Shown here one piece after another: positions 13,981-21,749 of a DNA stretch of 64,000 bases. The stretch is taken from positions 56,337 to 120,336 of the IMG/VR virus record IMGVR_UViG_3300035670_000049, one strand, 5' to 3'. Origin of the DNA: a virus. The number at the start of each line of letters is the position of its first letter. The stretch's first letter is position 1. Made by a program: the position numbers and the translations under genes. The notes under the pieces were generated by a model, which saw only the letters and a program-made list of their open reading frames with translations, searched no databases and was not told the origin of the DNA.

Positions 13981-14377
13981 AGACATTGAAAAGAGGCGTG
14001 AATACCAGCGTAATTACTGGAGGAAAAGGAATAAGGGAGTTGTAACAAGACTGCCCAATGCTAACTTCGATCAATTTCCCTACCGTGTTGTGCCAGATAC
14101 TTGGAGAGCCCGTGTAAAGGCTAGGGATGCCTACAACACAGTAGGAGTCCATTCTCCTATCCTCAAGGATTTAATTGAAGGCAAGACAGTTTTTGTAGAC
14201 TATCAGATGCCGCTAGGACAAAAGGATAATCCTTTTAGAACACTCTATGGTTTCTTCAATGCCCGAGGTTATCGTCTACACATCCATGTTTTAGATGATG
14301 TAGTGAAAGCAGAATATCGAAGAGTTTTAATCTGGGCTGATCCTCCTATGGAAGCACGAAAGAGTAAGAGTGCATAG
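13970..14377 (+). CDS. basic hypothetical protein
   Basis: A 135-residue protein with a basic N-terminus (KRREYQRNYWRKRNK) of the kind found before HNH and other nucleic-acid-binding domains, but no nuclease motif follows. ATG 13970 overlaps the regulator gene by 11 bases. Function unknown. Confidence 0.6.
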   Translation: MPHKDIEKRREYQRNYWRKRNKGVVTRLPNANFDQFPYRVVPDTWRARVKARDAYNTVGVHSPILKDLIEGKTVFVDYQMPLGQKDNPFRTLYGFFNARGYRLHIHVLDDVVKAEYRRVLIWADPPMEARKSKSA

Positions 14378-14629
14378 ATGGAAATTAGTAAACACCGATG
14401 GTCAGGGTGGCCGGGGGCTTGGTGCCTTGATTGCGGCATTGCTGATCCTATAGAAGAATGTGTCGCTACTCATGATATAGAATTTGGATTATGCGAGGAC
14501 CATAAACAAATTCCTTGCCCCGAACCTCACTCTCATCGCTTTGATCCCTATTATCGAGAGCCAATAGAAGTTTATGGTACACCAGAGCATGAGATGTGGC
14601 TAATAGAAATGGAGCAACGGGAGGGTTAG
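14378..14629 (+). CDS. zinc-binding phage protein (HRWSGWPGAWC type)
   Basis: An 83-residue acidic protein with HRWSGWPGAWCLDCG, then C-x(n)-H clusters, a pattern common in small uncharacterised phage proteins. It starts immediately after the preceding stop and is followed without gap by a 22-residue membrane peptide. Confidence 0.6.
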   Translation: MEISKHRWSGWPGAWCLDCGIADPIEECVATHDIEFGLCEDHKQIPCPEPHSHRFDPYYREPIEVYGTPEHEMWLIEMEQREG

Positions 14630-14698
14630 ATGGAAATTCTTATGTTAGGATTAGCAATGTATCTTGCGTACTTGATTGTTTATAAATCACGACAATAA
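14630..14698 (+). CDS. 22-residue single-pass membrane peptide
   Basis: ATG 14630 directly follows the previous stop and is preceded by GGGAGGG. The peptide is almost entirely one hydrophobic helix (LMLGLAMYLAYLIVY) with a basic KSRQ end, a typical membrane microprotein layout. It is the last gene of the rightward operon. Confidence 0.55.
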   Translation: MEILMLGLAMYLAYLIVYKSRQ

Positions 14699-14703
14699 AA
14701 AAT

Positions 14704-14733
14704 ATAGGGCAGCATCTCTGCTGCCCTATTTTT
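14704..14733. terminator. bidirectional terminator between convergent operons
   Basis: A perfect 11-bp stem (14704-14714 with 14719-14729) around a TCTC loop, followed by T-runs on both strands. It ends the rightward early operon and the leftward replication operon. Confidence 0.9.
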
Positions 14734-14789
14734 ATGCCCAAATTCCTCTTCTTAAAAACTTGGAATTTTCTTCCCCCAAAAAATTTTAG

Positions 14790-15131
14790 TTAATCCAATT
14801 CACTAACTGGTGTATCTAAAATGCCAGTTGAGGTAAGTTTAGACTTCACGTTCTTATTTATTCTTAATGCTTCTGAATGTAATTCAGAAACTGCTGAAAG
14901 AACAACAAGAAGTTTCTCATGCCGGTCTACATAGACTTGTATCTGCCGTAGAGAGTTGGCATTTGTATTTGTTACTGCTTTAACCTCATCAAATATATCG
15001 ATGATACTTTCGATTGTTTCTCTCCAACTATCCATCTCTTTCTTGTAACGATACGCTTGACTAGCCTCGACAAGTAACAGAACAGATGTTGCAATTAAAC
15101 CAAGGGCAAGAATAAGTGTGAGTATCTCCAT
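14790..15131 (-). CDS. membrane-anchored coiled-coil protein
   Basis: A 113-residue protein with an N-terminal membrane helix (residues 3-22, LTLILALGLIATSVLLLVEA) followed by a helical, probably coiled-coil region. Last gene of the leftward replication operon, immediately before the bidirectional terminator. Function unknown. Confidence 0.65.
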   Translation of the reverse strand: MEILTLILALGLIATSVLLLVEASQAYRYKKEMDSWRETIESIIDIFDEVKAVTNTNANSLRQIQVYVDRHEKLLVVLSAVSELHSEALRINKNVKSKLTSTGILDTPVSELD

Positions 15132-15695
15132 TTATGGCTTCCAAATCTTCGGTGGTCTAAGTAATCCTCGCTTCACCATCTCAACACGAAGGCGCATATG
15201 ATCGTAAACGTCGCTTGTAACGCGTTGCTCGGTGCGTCTGAGCCCTTCAGGGATCAGGCGATTGGCAAGACGCCATGAGTGCTGGCTCATATGATACTTT
15301 GATCCGACCCCAAATAAATCAAGGAGATATTCCTGTGATGCAGGAATACTACCTCGCTTTTTCAGGTCAGCGTAGGTGTCCTGTACTGTCTTGGGTCCTA
15401 GTTGTGGCAAACCTAACTCTAGCATCGCCCCGTTAATGTTGGGAAGATCAAATGATTTAAGGTTGTGCCCTGTTAGTATGTCAGCCTTGTCATAGTCAAT
15501 GGAGAATGCCTTAAGCATCTCAACTGGATCATCTCTGCCAAGTAACCACACTTGCATTGTTGCAAGGCTATCATCAAAACACCAAGCCATAGCAGTTATC
15601 TCTGCTGTTGGACTCATCCCCCTAAACGTGAGAGGACGGGTTTCTATATCCAGATCAAGTATCTTTAGTCTAGTTGTCTTTTGTGTTAATAACAT
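15132..15695 (-). CDS. DnaQ-like 3'-5' exonuclease
   Basis: A 187-residue RNase H-fold exonuclease of the DEDD class: exo I D16/E18 in LDLDIETRP, exo II GHNLKSFD at 76-83, exo III aspartate in SDVYDHMR around 161-168. Such enzymes degrade or proofread DNA or process RNA 3' ends. No DNA polymerase lies in the window, so it is either a partner of host polymerase or a free-standing nuclease. ATG 15695 has GAGG six bases upstream. Confidence 0.8.
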   Translation of the reverse strand: MLLTQKTTRLKILDLDIETRPLTFRGMSPTAEITAMAWCFDDSLATMQVWLLGRDDPVEMLKAFSIDYDKADILTGHNLKSFDLPNINGAMLELGLPQLGPKTVQDTYADLKKRGSIPASQEYLLDLFGVGSKYHMSQHSWRLANRLIPEGLRRTEQRVTSDVYDHMRLRVEMVKRGLLRPPKIWKP

Positions 15696-15885
15696 TTAAT
15701 ACCTCTGGTAAATCGAGCGTCTTTAATTCGCCATTCTGAAGGGACAATTCAAACTCGTTTAAACTGTCTGGTAAAATATCATTCAGTTCACGGTTGGCAA
15801 GTAGTCGATACTTTAGACGTGTAATGGTGCGAATAATCTCAGAGCGCTCTGCCCTTGCCATATCAATTTCAGACTTCTTCTGCAT
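15670..15885 (-). CDS. helical hypothetical protein
   Basis: A 71-residue helical protein of unknown function whose 3' end overlaps the exonuclease gene by 26 bases. Confidence 0.55.
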   Translation of the reverse strand: MQKKSEIDMARAERSEIIRTITRLKYRLLANRELNDILPDSLNEFELSLQNGELKTLDLPEVLNVINTKDN

Positions 15886-16105
15886 GTATAACCCTTTCTA
15901 TCTCACTTAATTTTGCACTAAGGTTTTTAATGAGTTCCCTATCCCGTTTAATAGCCTTCCTAAATCTGTAGGTAGATTGGGTAATATAAACCTTACAGAT
16001 TTTACACTGTCTATTAGAGGCTTGGCTATTTGGGAGTGTTAAATCGTGTCCTCTCTTACAAACTACAGCCTTTACAAACTGTCCCTTTAAATTACGAGTC
16101 TGCAA
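15869..16105 (-). CDS. zinc-ribbon protein
   Basis: A 78-residue basic protein with CKRGHDLTLPNSQ then CKICKVY, matching a CxxGH-x(n)-CxxC zinc ribbon often found next to HNH-type domains, followed by a helical tail. TTG 16105 is the probable start with AGGTG upstream. Confidence 0.6.
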   Translation of the reverse strand: MQTRNLKGQFVKAVVCKRGHDLTLPNSQASNRQCKICKVYITQSTYRFRKAIKRDRELIKNLSAKLSEIERVIHAEEV

Positions 16106-16116
16106 GGATCACCTTC

Positions 16117-16332
16117 CTAGTATCTACGGCTATATTCATTGTCCATAATTGAATCTAACGACGTATTATCAAACTCCCTATTTACTCTGCGCCGCTCTCG
16201 CTGCGCCTCATTCTTTAATGCACGAACCCAAGGCTTCTTATCAATAATATCTTCCTTGTATTCTCCGTAGTGATGCTTACAAAATTCCAGTGAGCCACTT
16301 GTTGGACGCTCACAAATAATGCACCGAGCCAT
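16117..16332 (-). CDS. zinc-finger mini-protein
   Basis: A 71-residue protein with CIICERP and FCKHHY forming a likely four-ligand zinc site, then an Arg-rich helix. It lies four bases from the methylase-like gene. Function unknown. Confidence 0.65.
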   Translation of the reverse strand: MARCIICERPTSGSLEFCKHHYGEYKEDIIDKKPWVRALKNEAQRERRRVNREFDNTSLDSIMDNEYSRRY

Positions 16333-16335
16333 AAA

Positions 16336-16944
16336 TTAATCCACCATTTCCTTAAATTCTAAATTACCCCATTGACTAGCCATTGCTTCCGCAATTCCCT
16401 TGTACGTTCGTGAACGTTCCTTCCATCGATCAGGACTAGGTGAAGCAAAATGTACACGGGGAGTACGACCATTAACAACATTTGTTGGCTGTAACAGGGG
16501 GAGATTCTTAAGCCACAATCCTGTACCTTTAACTTCCCCATGCCCAAATTGCCAAGGTTGAATAATTTGAGTTGCTTTACTACCAATAATCTCAGTGGCG
16601 TACCTATGCATGATAGGATTTTCTACCGCGATATGCGGAATATTCGCATGGAGTAAATTAGAAAAAAATCTAGCAGCAATCTCCATATGATGCCAACGTT
16701 CAGCATCAGGTACCTTTCCCTTGCCCCCGTACAGCCACCGTACACCGCTGTTTGCAAGGTAGGTGCATGGAGGATGGGCAACCATCAGGTCCCACCCATC
16801 ATTAATAATGTCTAGGATATTTCCTACGTAGTGAGGACCGGGAACCTCTGTCTCTAGTAAATCGCACGATAAAGCATCATGTCCTTGTCTAATGAAAGCA
16901 TCCCTTACTGTACCTGAAAATTCACATGCAACCAGTACTCTCAT
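16336..16944 (-). CDS. cytosine-methylase-like protein (phage type)
   Basis: A 202-residue protein of the phage family usually annotated as C5 cytosine methylase-like: RVLVACEFSGTVRDAF as the cofactor-binding start, CDLLE, and HPPCTYL at residues 57-63 carrying a PPC catalytic-type cysteine. ENPIMHRY resembles motif VI. It is much shorter than active C5 methylases and lacks a clear target-recognition domain, so activity is uncertain. It coexists with a second, more canonical methylase at 24340-25008. Confidence 0.65.
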   Translation of the reverse strand: MRVLVACEFSGTVRDAFIRQGHDALSCDLLETEVPGPHYVGNILDIINDGWDLMVAHPPCTYLANSGVRWLYGGKGKVPDAERWHHMEIAARFFSNLLHANIPHIAVENPIMHRYATEIIGSKATQIIQPWQFGHGEVKGTGLWLKNLPLLQPTNVVNGRTPRVHFASPSPDRWKERSRTYKGIAEAMASQWGNLEFKEMVD

Positions 16945-17129
16945 ATCTTCCTTATCTCAAAGCCCCCATCCTTTAAAGCATCCATAATATCTGACGCCTC
17001 AAATAAATGTACCTTAACCATACATCCCGGCATGTTACAATAGGCGTGTAATACCTCTGCTATAATTTGTTGCACAGTCTTTTCGATATGTGTCGGTGGT
17101 TCAACCACCTTCCTAGGTCTGCCTCTCAT
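16941..17129 (-). CDS. small protein with AT-hook-like N-terminus
   Basis: A 62-residue protein beginning MRGRPRK, an AT-hook-like minor-groove motif, followed by a helical part with two cysteines. ATG 17129 has GGAG six bases upstream, and the stop overlaps the next start by ATGA. Function unknown. Confidence 0.55.
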   Translation of the reverse strand: MRGRPRKVVEPPTHIEKTVQQIIAEVLHAYCNMPGCMVKVHLFEASDIMDALKDGGFEIRKI

Positions 17130-17130
17130 C

Positions 17131-17211
17131 CTAATCTCCACCGTCAGGTATAAGTTTGTATAAAGTAAGAAATACTAAGGTAAGTAGAATTAGCAGTAAT
17201 ACTTCCACCAT
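17131..17211 (-). CDS. 26-residue membrane peptide
   Basis: ATG 17211 shares a base with the upstream stop (TGATG) and has AAAGG five bases upstream. Residues 3-20 form one hydrophobic helix (VLLLILLTLVFLTLY), and the tail is short and acidic. A second microprotein of this type ends the rightward operon. Confidence 0.55.
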   Translation of the reverse strand: MVEVLLLILLTLVFLTLYKLIPDGGD

Positions 17212-17684
17212 CAAATCCTTTCCATAATCTGTTGATACTTATCTATCTCGTCATCGTTAAGGATATAGGGATATGGCCTACCAATCTGCTTTGCAGCCAT
17301 TTTAAATATCCTGCTATCACTGTACTCAAACCCTAGAAACTTAGCAATTTTTGCGTAAGCAGATTCTAGTCTCCTAGAAATGGTACGCTGATCTACGTAG
17401 TACCCTTCATACTCTTGGATCATCTTCGATATATCTCTTCGGGATAATCTTCCATCCATCATAACGTATGAGAGCATCTGTACTTCTTGCTTGGACAATT
17501 CTTTTCTAGCATAAAGAATAGATATTGCTCGTTCAATATCCATCTTGGCCGTTAAGTCTACGTTGATCATAGGGTCTGGATCATAGTCTCGTATGTAGTT
17601 TAAGCGGCCTCCCTTGTAGGCACTGTAATTACTAATCCCTTCTACAATCAGGCGTGTTAAATGGGCTGACTTTTTCCTCGGCAT
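17211..17684 (-). CDS. sigma-region-4-like regulator
   Basis: A 157-residue basic protein. Residues about 50-115 (DIERAISILYARKELSKQEV, LSRRDISKMI, VDQRTISRRLESAYAKI) resemble the helix-turn-helix of sigma factor region 4 or a related phage regulator, with no region 2. It follows its own promoter at 17721-17750 and an AAAGGAG site. A role in switching to late transcription is plausible but inferred. Confidence 0.55.
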   Translation of the reverse strand: MPRKKSAHLTRLIVEGISNYSAYKGGRLNYIRDYDPDPMINVDLTAKMDIERAISILYARKELSKQEVQMLSYVMMDGRLSRRDISKMIQEYEGYYVDQRTISRRLESAYAKIAKFLGFEYSDSRIFKMAAKQIGRPYPYILNDDEIDKYQQIMERI

Positions 17685-17720
17685 ATAACTCTAACTCCTT
17701 TTATTTTAGGGGCCAGAGTT

Positions 17721-17750
17721 ATTATATAGTTAATGACCTTACTGTGTCAA
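17721..17750 (-). promoter_or_regulatory. promoter for the sigma-like gene
   Basis: On the minus strand TTGACA (17745-17750) and a perfect TATAAT (17721-17726) are spaced 18 bp. It overlaps the 3' end of the kinase gene upstream. Confidence 0.8.
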
Positions 17751-18263
17751 GTTTTCAACCAAAGAATCTACAGCCTTCCTTGTTCCCTGTCTTGTATCGT
17801 TATAAATAGAGTAGTCCACCTTATAGGCAGTTAAATCGGCACCAAAATACTCATTAATAAGTACCGTCCCCACCCCTGAGCCAGCCAATGCTTTAGAAAT
17901 ATGTCTTTGCTTAGAGTCTGGAGTATCAATTCGAACAATGACAAAGCCTAGTTGCTGTAAGTATTTTACCTCAGTAATATACCGGGCATCCTCTACAATA
18001 ATATTCGGCTTGATGTTCTCAGTTGCAAGGCGCTTCTCTAGGAAGTGTACCCACGTCTGATTATCTATCTCGTAAAGAGCATCGTAAATCTTCCTGCGTT
18101 TCTCCCAAGGCACACGGCTAAACTTCTCACGGTAATACAATGCACGGTAAAGACGTGTAACCCCATCAGATAGGGGCATCCTCTTGAATTTATATTTATC
18201 TCGTAGGTACACCGCAACCATTCTTTTTGAGGTAGCATTCTTACCTACTAAAGCTATCTTCAT
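17739..18263 (-). CDS. P-loop nucleotide kinase-like protein
   Basis: A 174-residue protein starting IALVGKNATSKR, a P-loop-like sequence in which the usual GxGKS/T end is changed to ATSKR. IVEDARY follows as a Walker B or LID-like region, with VIVRIDTP after it, as in dNMP kinases. The altered P-loop makes activity uncertain. It is adjacent to and overlaps (ATGA) another kinase, suggesting duplication and divergence. Confidence 0.6.
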   Translation of the reverse strand: MKIALVGKNATSKRMVAVYLRDKYKFKRMPLSDGVTRLYRALYYREKFSRVPWEKRRKIYDALYEIDNQTWVHFLEKRLATENIKPNIIVEDARYITEVKYLQQLGFVIVRIDTPDSKQRHISKALAGSGVGTVLINEYFGADLTAYKVDYSIYNDTRQGTRKAVDSLVENLTQ

Positions 18264-18829
18264 AGGTTAGATAACCCCTCCATCAAACTATCAAGCGCAA
18301 TTAAATCTGAGTAGTCGGTCGATCTGATCATGCTGTGTGACCGTATCTGTCCCCATGTTGTCTCGGTAGGATGGCTCTGACGGGCGGTAGGCACGTTCGG
18401 ATAGAGGGTTTCCACCCGCTGCGCTCTCACGTCCTCGTCACAATAAACCTGAATAAGTAAAAAGCCATTGCTTGAAAGTAATTCAGCCTCTCTTGGTAGT
18501 CTTAGATCATCAATGACTACCCTTCGGAAAGGATACTGCTTTTTAATTGTTGCCAATGTATACTTAGTGAATACATCGTCATCAAATGAACGGAGTTTGT
18601 CCCCTAATTCTTGGACGATCCTACGGTTATCTCCGTCCTTACCTGTGACTCCGTATAACTCGTATGCGATAGCCTTTAACTTATCGGCTAGCGATACCTT
18701 TACAAATCCATAATTCATTATCAGGTAGTCAGCGCACTTGGTTTTACCGGAACACATAGGACCGAAGAAAGCAATGCGCTCACCCGCAGGAACCCTATCG
18801 AGAGTTGTTATCTTCCACACGCCATTCAT
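18260..18829 (-). CDS. deoxynucleoside monophosphate kinase
   Basis: A 189-residue kinase: P-loop FFGPMCSGKTKCADYL near residue 20, VVIDDLRLPREAELL as the Walker B/substrate region, and HPTETTW near the C-terminus, as in phage dNMP kinases. These enzymes phosphorylate dNMPs to dNDPs for phage DNA synthesis. The start is uncertain: ATG 18829, GTG 18820 or ATG 18880 are possible, all overlapping the upstream gene. Confidence 0.75.
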   Translation of the reverse strand: MNGVWKITTLDRVPAGERIAFFGPMCSGKTKCADYLIMNYGFVKVSLADKLKAIAYELYGVTGKDGDNRRIVQELGDKLRSFDDDVFTKYTLATIKKQYPFRRVVIDDLRLPREAELLSSNGFLLIQVYCDEDVRAQRVETLYPNVPTARQSHPTETTWGQIRSHSMIRSTDYSDLIALDSLMEGLSNL

Positions 18830-19043
18830 CCTTAATTGGTTTTTGGAGGCACTTCTCGTCCCACTCTTCTTGGATCGCATCTTGTAGCCTTTTTTCTGCG
18901 GTTTCAAACCAACGGGCAACTTCTTCAAATCCATAGTACCTTGCTTGTCTAATTGCTACAGGTAGATATTCAAGGGAAGAAACTCCTAACTGTGTACCAA
19001 GGTCTGGAATACAGTCACCAAAATTCTCATATATCTTATTCAT
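18795..19043 (-). CDS. hypothetical protein
   Basis: An 82-residue helical protein rich in Glu and Trp; unknown function. It overlaps the dCMP deaminase gene upstream and the kinase gene downstream. Confidence 0.55.
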   Translation of the reverse strand: MNKIYENFGDCIPDLGTQLGVSSLEYLPVAIRQARYYGFEEVARWFETAEKRLQDAIQEEWDEKCLQKPIKDEWRVEDNNSR

Positions 19044-19545
19044 AGTGCGGTCCCAATTCGCCTTCTCTGTACTCTATGATATCGTATATACTAATGGGCT
19101 CTATCTGCCCCTCATCATTCTTCATGTATACGTATGTATACCCTGCATATTTAATCATGCGGGCACACACTAGGCACGGATAAACATTACGTCCTACTAG
19201 TTCTTGATCGTCCTTGTATCCTGCAAGAATAAAAGCAACGCCCTTCTTGGGAGCATCTATTAATGCTGCTTGTTCAGCATGTACTTCAGCACCTAACTCT
19301 GTACGAGAGCCATGTACTACTCCATAACGCTCTCGTATACAGGCACCTTCACAAGCCTTTGTAACCCTTGCATTGGTTGCAGATACTAACGTAGGAAAAT
19401 CATCGTAAGCAATGACAGCACCATACTGTCTACGCACACAAGGAGACTCATTCGCTGCCTTCTGTGCAATCTTGTAATAAGGTTCTATTCTATTAATCGG
19501 AATCGGCCCCCTTAGAATGTTGTCCGCTGCGCTTCTTGCGCTCAT
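19036..19545 (-). CDS. dCMP deaminase
   Basis: A 169-residue deoxycytidylate deaminase with HAE at residues 89-91 and PCLVC at 123-127 as zinc ligands and catalytic glutamate. An extra CEGAC at 65-69 is typical of the longer dCMP family. It converts dCMP to dUMP for dTMP synthesis. It overlaps the nuclease gene upstream by 53 bases. Second deaminase of the window. Confidence 0.85.
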   Translation of the reverse strand: MSARSAADNILRGPIPINRIEPYYKIAQKAANESPCVRRQYGAVIAYDDFPTLVSATNARVTKACEGACIRERYGVVHGSRTELGAEVHAEQAALIDAPKKGVAFILAGYKDDQELVGRNVYPCLVCARMIKYAGYTYVYMKNDEGQIEPISIYDIIEYREGELGPHYE

Positions 19546-20296
19546 TTACAATCCTCTCTTCTAAGTCCCTATCGTCGCACACTGCTCCCGCATAGTCACA
19601 CCAATTACAAACTTGTTCATGATAGATACGGTACCGGATATCTTTTTTATCCATATAAAGGACGTTGCTGATCATCCTTTTTAATTCATCAATATCCTGC
19701 TGCGTTCTCTCAGTCTCAAGTAATTTGCCTGAACGTAGTTGGTGCCAGATTAACTTGCGCGGTAACTCTCCATATATTTCTTGACAAGCCCACGCATATG
19801 CGGTAAGTTGTAAGTTGTGTCGTAGAAACCAAGGATCAGGTTCCTTTGAACCTGACTTGTAATCAATAATATCGTAGCCGAGTGCAGGATCAAACTCTAC
19901 CTTGTCTATCCTTCCGACAACGGCTAAACTTTCGAACGGTATTTTAAACTCAACCTCATGCGCCAAGGGATTAGGAGCAATTGTTCCCCGTTCTACTCCC
20001 TCTGCATACAGACCTAGCATCTTAAGCCCGTCTGCTTCCATCTTTTTCTTTTTTGGATAGCCTATAAAAATCTCTTCCTCATCTATCAGACGTTTAAACT
20101 CAGCCACAAAGATATTTGTAGCCTTACTAGAGTTAAACTGCCCTGACTCATAGGATAATTCCAATGCAAGGTGAAGAGCATTTCCTAGTGCTAGATACTC
20201 ATTAATGGGTGCCCGTATGGCTGCCTCGTATCGTAGGAAGGCCGCATATGGACAGGCCATTAAGTGTAAGAATGAATAACTAATGTGCTTTAACAT
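19493..20296 (-). CDS. Cas4/RecB-like PD-(D/E)XK nuclease
   Basis: A 267-residue PDDEXK-superfamily protein: SYSFLHLMACPYAAF with an N-terminal cysteine, GNALHLALE with the helix histidine, GRIDKVEFD and IIDYKSGS carrying the Asp and D-x-K core at about 131-147, QLTAYAWA, and a C-terminal CNWCDYAGAVC that together with Cys15 would hold a 4Fe-4S cluster. Related phage enzymes act in recombination and end processing. Confidence 0.85.
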   Translation of the reverse strand: MLKHISYSFLHLMACPYAAFLRYEAAIRAPINEYLALGNALHLALELSYESGQFNSSKATNIFVAEFKRLIDEEEIFIGYPKKKKMEADGLKMLGLYAEGVERGTIAPNPLAHEVEFKIPFESLAVVGRIDKVEFDPALGYDIIDYKSGSKEPDPWFLRHNLQLTAYAWACQEIYGELPRKLIWHQLRSGKLLETERTQQDIDELKRMISNVLYMDKKDIRYRIYHEQVCNWCDYAGAVCDDRDLEERIVNERKKRSGQHSKGADSD

Positions 20297-20305
20297 ACAC
20301 GCCTC

Positions 20306-20533
20306 TTAACTTTTAAATCGTCTATAAACCTCCGCGTCAGCCTTGGCAATAATTAATGCGCCAAGAAGATCAAGAGTTGCTTTAATCATATCATCGAAGG
20401 CACGTTGCCCGTCTTCGTAAAAGGAATTCTTTTGGATTAGACGACTCGTACCTCTGTGAATGAATTCTTCAAGGTCTAATACATTTCGGATAGAATTATC
20501 TAGGGCATCTTTAAAATCATCATGCAATTTCAT
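20306..20533 (-). CDS. helical hypothetical protein
   Basis: A 75-residue helical protein of unknown function. The start is unclear; ATG 20533 is used because it overlaps the upstream gene by only 14 bases, while ATG 20554 and TTG 20569 are alternatives. Confidence 0.5.
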   Translation of the reverse strand: MKLHDDFKDALDNSIRNVLDLEEFIHRGTSRLIQKNSFYEDGQRAFDDMIKATLDLLGALIIAKADAEVYRRFKS

Positions 20534-20807
20534 ACTCCATATCGAGCCACCCATCCTGAGTCTTTTCAATGGGCCTGATGCTGGAAATAAGGGCAGACCT
20601 TCCGTTGATAATCAACGCCGCATAGGTCAACGGAGAAATATTAGAGGACTCAGAGGATTCCCAACGAGTTTTAATATGAGACTTGGTTTTCTTTAGAGTG
20701 ACAAGTTTCCCTGTCTTTACTTGCTCCCCATCATTGAGTAAAATAAGGTAGGAGTTTTCTGCATTCTTACTAAGACGATTGTAAGTAATATCAGAAAGAG
20801 ATGCCAC
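20520..20807 (-). CDS. hypothetical protein
   Basis: A 95-residue beta-rich protein of unknown function. GTG 20807 is chosen because GGAGG lies seven bases upstream, inside the previous gene. Confidence 0.55.
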   Translation of the reverse strand: MASLSDITYNRLSKNAENSYLILLNDGEQVKTGKLVTLKKTKSHIKTRWESSESSNISPLTYAALIINGRSALISSIRPIEKTQDGWLDMEYEIA

Positions 20808-21009
20808 GCTTCTTCCTCCGCTTCGGTGCATTCGTATGCTGAATCTCAGTTGCTTTCGATGTAGTTACTCTCTCTACAACAACAAACTTCCTGCTCTTTC
20901 TCCGTATCTGGAATGTCTTGTCAGGAAATCCCGCACAAAGACTTTCCTTAACTTCGTGAGCCTCTTCAAATGTGTCCGCTGTTGCAACAGGAATTCTTTT
21001 TTGCATCAT
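20791..21009 (-). CDS. basic hypothetical protein
   Basis: A 72-residue alpha/beta protein (ATADTFEEAHEVKESLCAG, FQIRRKSRKFVVVER) with a Lys/Arg-rich tail APKRRKKRG; perhaps nucleic-acid binding. It directly adjoins the upstream gene. Confidence 0.55.
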   Translation of the reverse strand: MMQKRIPVATADTFEEAHEVKESLCAGFPDKTFQIRRKSRKFVVVERVTTSKATEIQHTNAPKRRKKRGISF

Positions 21010-21192
21010 CTACCCTTTAGGTTTAAACGTACTTTTCTTCTGTGTAACAATGCGCTTACTAAGTAATAGTCTTTTCTCACTTTGTTCCGCTGGCCCCCTT
21101 ACACCCTGTCTGCCTAACTGGCCGACCCGGTTCATTAGTTTAAATTGACGCTTATAAATTTTCTCTCCCAATTTATTCTGATCTAGTGGCAA
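21010..21192 (-). CDS. highly basic small protein
   Basis: A 60-residue, very basic protein without recognised domain. TTG 21192 is preceded by AGGTGAG. It abuts the next gene with no spacer. Confidence 0.5.
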   Translation of the reverse strand: MPLDQNKLGEKIYKRQFKLMNRVGQLGRQGVRGPAEQSEKRLLLSKRIVTQKKSTFKPKG

Positions 21193-21203
21193 CGTTTACT
21201 CAC

Positions 21204-21443
21204 CTACTTTGTACTACGAACAATCTCTTTTTCAATCTTCCGATACAGGCGACTCTTAGCACGAACCACTGCTAGATCAAACCCTGTCTGCCAGTTATAC
21301 TCATCGTCTAGGTTATGCAGCGCATGTCCCTTGGCTAAAAGACCTGTCACAGAGTCATATGCATACGCTGTGGTTAGTCCACCATTAAAATATACGGTAG
21401 TAGTAATCTCGTCCTCGTCTACCGACATACTAGTTATAGCCAT
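21204..21443 (-). CDS. hypothetical protein
   Basis: A 79-residue alpha/beta protein: two strands (TTTVYFNGGLTTAYAY) and a C-terminal helix. ATG 21443 has GGAG nine bases upstream within the previous gene, which it overlaps by 14 bases. Confidence 0.55.
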   Translation of the reverse strand: MAITSMSVDEDEITTTVYFNGGLTTAYAYDSVTGLLAKGHALHNLDDEYNWQTGFDLAVVRAKSRLYRKIEKEIVRSTK

Positions 21444-21747
21444 GAGTTGAATCTCCTTCAAATGATTGCTTACCTTCGTCAGTTAAACTAAACGTTGGCT
21501 CATTATCCCCAGTGAGATTGATGTTGGTCAAACCCTTAAGGGTTAACTCTAACAATGAGTACCCGATTCGCTGCTCTTGCGCCCACTTTATTACTTGCGC
21601 GGCTTCTTCCTCTGTGAACCCCTCTTCTCCCCTTGAAATAGCAAGGCTCATGATCAGAATTTCACACTCTTCCCTAGATAGAATAGCAAACTCATTACTA
21701 TCCTTCTCATCTAAGAGGGTAGCACTGATTTTAGAAAATAGGTCCAC
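21430..21747 (-). CDS. helical hypothetical protein
   Basis: A 105-residue acidic protein with a winged-helix-like layout (EEEAAQVIKWAQE, SLLELTLKGL, FSLTDEGKQSF) but no clear DNA-binding signature. GTG start at 21747 with GAGG upstream. Confidence 0.5.
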   Translation of the reverse strand: MDLFSKISATLLDEKDSNEFAILSREECEILIMSLAISRGEEGFTEEEAAQVIKWAQEQRIGYSLLELTLKGLTNINLTGDNEPTFSLTDEGKQSFEGDSTHGYN

Positions 21748-21749
21748 GA

